NCBI GenBank assembly: GCA_025890175.1
Contig: JANPYM010000005.1
Coordinates: 525,779-589,778, forward strand
DNA: 64,000 nucleotides
From: Ciborinia camelliae
Lineage: Eukaryota > Ascomycota > Leotiomycetes > Helotiales > Sclerotiniaceae
Direction of reading: 5' to 3'
Below the pieces are notes generated by a model, which did not search any database, was not told the DNA's origin, and worked only from the letters and a program-made list of their open reading frames with translations. The position numbers were made by a program, and so were the translations under genes. This document shows, one piece after another, positions 57,344 to 64,000 of the stretch. Within the stretch, counting starts at the first letter, position 1; every line of letters starts with the position of its first letter.

Positions 57344-58179
57344 GGAAGGGTTTGGAAAGGAAAGGATTCGAAGTCCGGATGGGTTGGAGATTTTAATTGC
57401 AGATTTAGAATCTGATGGACTTTTGGGAGTTTGTTGGAATTTGTTTGGATACGGTTGTCCAGGGGGGTTTGGAGAAAGTTGTTGGATGTACTGGGTGAAG
57501 GGCGGTTTTTGAGGAGGGAGTTTAAAATATTATTAGTGGAGGAAATTTGATATGACGATGGTGAAGCTTTGGTCGCTTACGTAACCTTACGGGTAGTGTG
57601 GCGGGTAGGTCAAAAGTTGCACCTATGCTATACCGCCTTTATTTGCAAGGATTATTCTATATGGGCAGAATTATTTAGTCGGTGGCAGAATAAAAGCGTT
57701 GTACACACTGTAGATGAAGGTTAATCCGATCCGATTCCACCCCATTCAGTGAATCAATCCAAAGGTCAACAGTAGGTATCTTCCTTCAAGAACCACAGCA
57801 CACAGCACACCATTTACTATTTTTCTCTATTTAATAAACTGCTTTGCTCTTTTGACTTCTTGTGTTTATTCCAAACAACAAAACATTCAAACATTCAAAC
57901 ATTCAAACAGTCTCTTGATTTGATTCTCATACAAACAACTCAGAAACTCTCTCTCTCTCATACTTTGGTTTACTATCAAGTCAAGTTGGCGTCTACAGAA
58001 ATGCATGGTAGTTGTTATCAATTCCTTGTATCTAACCACGCAAATCCATAACGATCAAATACCAACAACTGCCTGCGGAGATTGGAAATTCAGTCTAGCA
58101 TACTCCAGCATACTGGCACTTTCATTTGGGCAAAGAGCAACGCAACCGAAACACAAAAGAAAGCTGAAGATTGTTCAAG
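57344..58179. other. Divergent intergenic region, zim17 and cul3 promoters
   Basis: Contains a tandem CAAACATT repeat near 57880-57910 and CT-rich leader sequence (CTCTCTCTCTC) just upstream of cul3. No gene is recognised. Confidence 0.55.
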
Positions 58180-61078
58180 ATGATTTCTGGCCGTGGTAGA
58201 ACGAAAATTCGTGCTCCTCGTCGGGTATGTAATTCATATTCATAATTTACCTCTTTTTGCTTCTTTAATACGTCTTAATTCTCCTTCTTTTCCCTCTGCG
58301 AACAAATCTACATCTGCGGATACCTTCAACAAGTTTTCAGCACTTTATTTGCGCAAAAGTTGGGATATCAAGTAATTCAGTATGGGTCCTGTTGGAGGAC
58401 AGTCATTTGATGCTGCACTTGCATATGCCATGAATACAAGTCAAGCGGTAGTTCACCCTGCAGCATATTTACCCCAGTCGCTAATATCCATATACTCTCT
58501 TCGTTCCTTGGCTGACTAGTACTTCTACATATAGTCTCTCGGAGGTCATGGATCAAAAAATGAGTTTGAGGTGCAGTGGGAAATCCTACAGAGCGCCCTG
58601 CGAGAAATCCACGAAAAGAATGCCGGGAAACTCTCCTTCGAACAACTTTACCGAGCGTCTTACAAAATCGTCTTGAAGAAGGAAGGAGATTTACTTTATG
58701 ACCGTGTAAAGGCCTTCGAGGAGCAGTGGTTTGCCGGAAGAGTGATGCCAGATATTAGGAAACTGATTACTGCAAACTTGGTCAACGTTACTACTGGTGG
58801 CGTATCTGGAACTGCTGCAAACGAACGAAGACTTACTGGTGAACTTTTTTTGGCGGGATTGAAGGCTTCATGGACTGATCATAATCTTTGTATGAGTATG
58901 ACAACCGATGTCCTCATGTATATGGATCGAGTTTACTGTAACGACAATCGTAAGGCCTCGATCTACACAACTTCCATGGGTCTTTTCCGGGATCACATTT
59001 TACGTTCACGCCTTCAAGACTCGAGCACCATCACTTTCGATATCCTAAACTCGGTTATACTAGATCAAATTCAAATGGAGAGAGAAGGAGATGTCATCAA
59101 TAGACATTTGATCCGATCTGTCATTTATATGCTAGAAGGTCTTTACGAAACCGATGACGAAACCGATGACGAGAAGTTATACCTTACTACTTTTGAACCT
59201 GCGTTCTTGCTTGCTAGCAGAAATTTCTATCGACTAGAGTGTGAAGCTTTACTGCGGGATTCCCCTACTAGTACTTGGTTACGTCAATCAAAGAAGCGTC
59301 TAGATGAAGAAACCGATCGCTGCAATACGACTATTGCAAACTTCACAACCGATAAGATACATAAAGTTGTTGAGGAAGAGTTGGTTAGCAGTCATCTGAA
59401 TGAATTCCTTGCAATGGAGGGAAGTGGCTTGCAGGCAATGATTGAAAATGATCGATATGAAGATTTGACCATTCTGTATCAATTGATTAGCCGGATAGAC
59501 CCTACCAAGGAACCACTGAAGCTCGCATTACAGGCTCGTGTGGTACAACTCGGGTTAGAAATTAACAAAATCATTTTGAGTGGTGATTTCGGCGGTCCTG
59601 TGGCAGAAGAAGATAACAAACCTGACGCAGAGGAAGAGGAAGCAGAAGGTCCGAAGAAGAAGGCCAAGCCAATGAATGCTGCCGCGAAGCAGACCGTCGC
59701 GGCCATCAAGTGGGTTGATGAAGTTCTGCAATTGAAGGATAAGTTTGACAAGATGTGGAAGAAGTGCTTCCAGGAAGATCTCATTCTCCAGACAGCCATC
59801 ACCAAGAGTTTTTCCGATTTCATCAACGTTTTTGATCGATGCTCGGAGTTTGTTTCCCTGTTTATCGATGACAATCTTAAGCGTGGAATCAAGGGCAAGA
59901 CTGAGCTTGAGATTGATGAAGTTCTGGACAAGGCTACCATTTTACTTCGATATATCCAGGACAAAGATATGTTTGAGAGATATTACAAGAAGCATCTCGC
60001 AAAGCGTTTATTACTCAACAAGTCTGAGAGTACTGATGTGGAGAAGCAAATGATTTCTAGAATGAAATTAGAAATTGGTAACGCTTTCACTACTAAATTG
60101 GAAGGCATGTTCAAGGACATCACGATGTCTGAAGAACTTACTTCGAATTACCGAAACCACATCAATAATCTCGGAGATAAAGATAAAAAACAAATCGATC
60201 TGTCTGCCATAGTACTCTCGACGAATTGTTGGCCTACAGACGTTATTAGTGGTCTCCCTATGCAAATGGATGGTCTTCGACAATCTTGCAACTGGCCTCC
60301 AGAAATCCAGAAATTACAAGATTCCTTCAAAGCATTTTACCTCAAAGATCGCAATGGTAGGATGTTAACTTGGTTGGGAAATTCAGGAACTGGCGATATT
60401 CGATGTACTTTTCCAGCCATTCCAGGCGAGACAGGGGTGAAGGGTAGGGAGCGCAAATATGAACTCAACGTCAACACTCATGGCATGATCATATTGATGC
60501 TTTTTAACGATCTCAAAGATGGCGAATCTTTGTCATTTCAGGAAATACAAGAGCGCCTGAATATTCCCGATAATCATCTAGCACGTGCACTCATGCAACT
60601 CTCTGGTCCATCAAAGTCTAGAGTTCTGCTTAAGAAACCCGGCAAACCCAACGAATTACCTAAATCGGGTGATGAGTTCACATTTAATAGCTCTTTCGTC
60701 AGCAAAACTGTCAAGATTAAGGCACAAGCAATAAATGGCATGTCTAGTAAGGTGGAAGGAGCCGAGGAGAGAAGACAAACTGAAGAAAGAAATGATGAGC
60801 ATAGAGGAAATGTTATGGACACGGTCATTGTGAGAATTATGAAGTAAGTTTCAATCTTATCTCCCATTCATAGCATTACTTTTATACTAACCAATAATAA
60901 TAGGGCACGCAAAGAGTTTCCTCATCAACAACTCGTCGCCGAAGTCATATCACAACTTTCACAACGCTTCCAGCCAAATATCAACATGATGAAACGACGG
61001 ATCGAAAGTTTAATCGAGCGAGAGTATCTGGAGAGAATTGATGACGCCAATGTACCTACTTATCGTTACTTGGCTTAA
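58180..61078 (+). CDS. cul3: Cullin-3 scaffold of a Cul3-RING ubiquitin ligase
   Basis: Exon 1 (58180-58224) encodes MISGRGRTKIRAPRR, the usual fungal Cul3 start. The second exon ends at 60843, and the last exon is 60904-61078. The N-terminal domain has REIHEKNAGKLSFEQLYRAS (BTB-adaptor side). An acidic/basic insert (DAEEEEAEGPKKKAKP) precedes the cullin homology region (FERYYKKHLAKRLL, TCWP-like NCWPTD). The Nedd8 segment VRIMKARKEF is intact; the intron splits the Lys codon of IMK. The protein ends YRYLA. The exon-2 start is unclear. An acceptor at 58535 would add SLGGHGSKNEF but needs one more A in the A5 run at 58556-58560; an acceptor at 58564 keeps frame without it (832 residues). Cul3 joins BTB adaptors to an Rbx1-type RING in ubiquitin transfer. 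Confidence 0.9.
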
Positions 61079-62034
61079 TTAATTTCTGCCATCTCATTTT
61101 TTTTGTCTGAAGATATCATGTGTATTTTGCTGGAGGGATTGGGGTTAGTGGAGTGGCTCGGAGATTATTTTGGGAACTCTCTTCATCTTTTTTTTATTCT
61201 TTAGTCTGGCTTGACGTGCTGGCATTGCTTGCAAGATGGTGCCGGTGCTGGTGTTGGTGCTGGCTGGTGCAAGGAAGTGAAAAAGGAAATGCATGCATGC
61301 ATGGGGTGGGTGGATGAATAAATGAATGAACGGCTTTACTTTACTAGCTGGCGTATGGATGGTATGGACCGATGGGATTGAATCGGATTCAGATTCAGAT
61401 TCAGATTCATCGCATGATAATGAGGCATTCAGATTTAAAAATTACTGAGGGGTCCGGTGCAGCGTATGGGGTGGAGTGGAGTGCCAGATCCATAGGTTAG
61501 GTTGGTTTTTGGTTGGGTTGGGTTGGTCTGGGTTGGTCTGGGTTAGGATTTATACTATAGATACCGTCCGTACCGTACCTTACCTAGGTAGGTAGGTTTA
61601 GGTATTCAATTTCAATCTCAATATGAATATAAATATAAATATAATTACTAGTCTAGGATTAGGTCTAGGATTAGGTCTAGGAAGTTTTCAGTATTTTTAT
61701 GTGTATGATGTGTGTGTATGTGTGATGTGTGATGTGTGATGTATGATGTGTGTATAAAAGAAAAATTAATATAATAGTATGATATAATGTCTTATATACC
61801 TGATTTCTTCATTGCGTCTTTGAAGATGGATACCGATACCTAGGGAGAACAGAGGAGGAGAGGGGAGGGGAGGGTTTATATTTATATATCTATATTTTAT
61901 TGATTCTGAGGTACCTAAGTATATCCAAATGGCGAGAGAAAGGGGGAGGGGAGGGGTACTCCCAAGTGCTTCATAGTACCTGGATATATATATATCTAAA
62001 TATCCATTCACCACTCAACTCAATACAACACAAC
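61079..62034. other. Low-complexity intergenic region
   Basis: A succession of simple repeats: CAGATT near 61390, GGGTT/GGTCT-type near 61503-61550, TAGGATTAGGTC near 61653-61680, TGTGATG near 61712-61752, and GAGGGGAGG near 61856-61960. No gene recognised; convergent 3' ends of cul3 and the amidase. Confidence 0.65.
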
Positions 62035-63894
62035 TCAACACAAACCCAAATCCCTCCCCACAATCCTCGCGACATGGAGTAATTTCTCCTCCTCCAACCT
62101 CCAGCCTACGAGCTGAATGCCCACGCTAGCACCTTTATACTTGCGGGCCTCGGACCACTGGGCCTCCATCTCGGAGGGTTTGCGCTCCTTCAACTTGGCG
62201 TCGACGCCCCAGCCATCGTCGTCGCGGACCGCGCCCACCGGCACGCACACCACGGGCAGATCCAACAGGTTGAACACGCTCGTGTACCCCCAGTAGCGCG
62301 CCTCGCCGTGCGCCGCCGCCACGCTGACCCCCGGCGGCCCCATGATGCAGTCGACCTTCAGATCGCGCATCAGCTTCGCGTAGCTGTTTTGCAGCTTGTT
62401 GCGCTGCTGGTGCAGCGTCCATTGTTCGGGGATCGAGCGCGTTTGGCTGGTCGGTTTGTCGAGGAGCCAGGAGAGCAGCGCCGTCGGTGGCTCGTCCGCT
62501 TGCGCCATGATGCTGTGGTATTCGGCGCCGGCATCGAGGAGGTAGAGCGCGTCGATGGTTTTCGTGATGGGTAGGTGCAGGTGCGTGGGGAAGAGAATGC
62601 AGGTGTGGCCTGCATTTTGCAATTTCTGCGTCGTGGCGTGCAGGACGCGGGAGATGGGTGGGTGCGGATCGTGGACGCCGTCGGTGTATATGACACCGAT
62701 TCGCAATTTTCTCGGCGCGGCTTCGGCGGCCCCTTCTTCGTTCTTCGTCCCTCCGCTCTCCCGAGATCCCCATGGGATCGGGATTAATCCCACCTCGCGC
62801 CTCCACGGCTCGGCATCCAACAACGTCTTGCAGAATAACTCGACATCGTCCATACACGTGGCCAGCGGTCCCACCACGCCGATAATGCTCTCCATGCCAT
62901 CATGGGCGCCGGATAATCCCGAGTGCGGCAGTCGCGCGATCGATGGCTTGAGTCCATAGAGACCACAACTCAGCGCGGGATTCCGGATACTCCCACCGAT
63001 ATCGGTGCCGATGCCCAAGATGGAGCCACGCATGGCGATCAGGGCGCTCTCGCCGCCCGAGGAACCACCGGGGGACAGCGCCGTGTTGAGGGGATTGGTC
63101 GTGGTGCCGTAGAGATTGGATTGGGTTTCCAGGGCCATGAGACCTTGGGGATTGGTCGTCTTGACGTGGAAGATGGCTCCGGATTCACGCAAGACTTGGA
63201 TGCACACGCCTTCCTGCTCGTCGCTCGTGCAGAAATTGTCGGCCCACGCGACGAATCCCGACGTCGACGGCGTGTCCATCAGATAGATGTGTTCCTTGAC
63301 GGAGATGGGGAGGCCGTGGAGGGGCCCGATGGGCTTTCCCGTTCGCTCCATGTAGGCGTCGAGTTCGGCGGCGCGGGCAAGCGCGCGGGGGTACATGGTC
63401 CACGCGAGACAGTTTGTCTGTTCTCATCATCAGCTTGAGTTCTTTTTCCCCTCGTGCGGAATACGTGGGAAAGTATCACAAAGATTTCACAGGAGAGAGG
63501 AGAAACCCACCGCCTGATGCGCCACCGCGCTCGCTTTACAAAAAGCCCTCGTGACCTCCACGGCGGTGTACACGCGCATTCTCAATTTCTCCACGAGATC
63601 GACCGCGGTACTATACACGATCTGGATTTCCCTCGCATCCAATAACCCACACGTCTTGACCAGATCCGCGGGGCGTGGGGATAGGAGGAGATCGGCCGAG
63701 AGAAGCCATTCGTTGGGGATGGAGGACCGGATGGATTGTTGACGCTGCGTCGCGATGGATTGCCATGTTGGAATTGAGGTTTCGGTTTCGGTGGAAAGTT
63801 CGGGGAGTGAGAGATCCTCTGAGGTGAGAGGTTGTTGATCTTGTTCTTTTTCTTGGATTGGCGGAGTTGGTATCTCAGCGATGAAGGGGGCCAT
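62035..63894 (-). CDS. Amidase-signature family enzyme
   Basis: Two exons, 63894-63511 and 63417-62035, with a 93-nt intron (GTGGGT donor, AACAG acceptor), total 588 residues. The start at 63894 is the first ATG of the frame (MAPFIAEIPTPPIQEK). The amidase-signature catalytic triad is complete: Lys169 in LPISVKEH, cis-Ser247 in SPGGSSGGESAL, and nucleophile Ser271 in GIGTDIGGSIRNPA, with the 24-residue Ser-Ser spacing of the family. The family hydrolyses amides; fungal relatives are mostly cytosolic acetamidase/general amidases, and the substrate cannot be told. No signal peptide, and no partner subunits suggesting GatCAB. Exon 2 is visibly GC-rich, unlike the other genes here. Confidence 0.9.
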
Positions 63895-64000
63895 TTTTAT
63901 GTAATATTTGATTTTCGATGGGATGGAATTGAAGACACTGATCTTCTTGATCTTCTCCAATTGTATACCTAATCAATTATACGGAGTCACTGTGGGTAGG
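63895..64000. other. Amidase promoter, right edge
   Basis: AT-rich leader of the amidase gene; the window ends here. Confidence 0.5.

Noticed and set aside
61500..61560. GGGTT-rich sequence resembling telomere repeat
   Set aside because: Irregular GGGTT/GGTCT units, not TTAGGG, and flanked by ordinary genes.
62135..62857. 240-codon second frame inside the amidase gene
   Set aside because: Arises from GC-rich codons of the amidase; composition is Arg/Gly/Ala-biased as expected of a shadow frame.

Overview
The window comes from a filamentous ascomycete nuclear genome. Introns are short (about 45-155 nt) with GTRNGT donors and CTAAC/CTGAC-type branch points, one tRNA gene carries an intron, and the gene set is fungal (Qri7, Drn1, Utp20, Zim17, Cul3, a kinesin-14, a GH3 beta-glucosidase, Zn2Cys6 and C2H2 proteins). 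AT-rich intergenic DNA, RIP-like transitions in repeats and general protein resemblance suggest a leotiomycete, perhaps Sclerotiniaceae-like. The genus cannot be settled from this sequence alone.

Layout. The left edge (1-9 kb) has the mitochondrial t6A enzyme Qri7 (minus), a decayed membrane-protein gene (DUF3292-like, 3.36-4.65 kb) and a large ankyrin-repeat protein. From about 9 to 34 kb lies an accessory island. It is AT-rich and repeat-laden, and holds a copia-derived beta-barrel gene, a degenerate ~64-bp tandem array, several orphan genes (many coiled-coil, with basic C-terminal tails), a C2H2 and a Zn2Cys6 protein, two copies of a hAT-like MITE with 8-bp target duplications, a 63-bp minisatellite and a repeat-built multi-pass membrane ORF. 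From 34.6 to 64 kb the content is mostly conserved: secreted GH3 beta-glucosidase (9 exons), tRNA-Met(CAU), diverged kinesin-14, divergently transcribed Drn1 and Utp20, Zim17, Cul3 and an amidase-signature enzyme.

The most interesting content is a pair of neighbouring paralogous genes (27.2-28.4 and 29.7-31.7 kb). They share an acidic N-terminus, a first intron at an equivalent place, a conserved core (YVxNPExxHxP followed by QxxIAAF) and a basic bipartite KR...KR motif late in the protein. A third orphan (20.9-21.8 kb) ends in a similar motif. I do not recognise the family. The island also shows how such genes may arise and decay: segmental duplication inside an ORF, minisatellites next to promoters, and relic genes.

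Sequence quality. There is a 10-N gap inside the Zim17 gene, an apparent extra G in a G7 run that truncates the same gene, and a possible missing A at the Cul3 exon-2 start. I treat these as probable sequence errors, not biology. Exon boundaries below were inferred by eye from splice consensus, reading frame and protein continuity.
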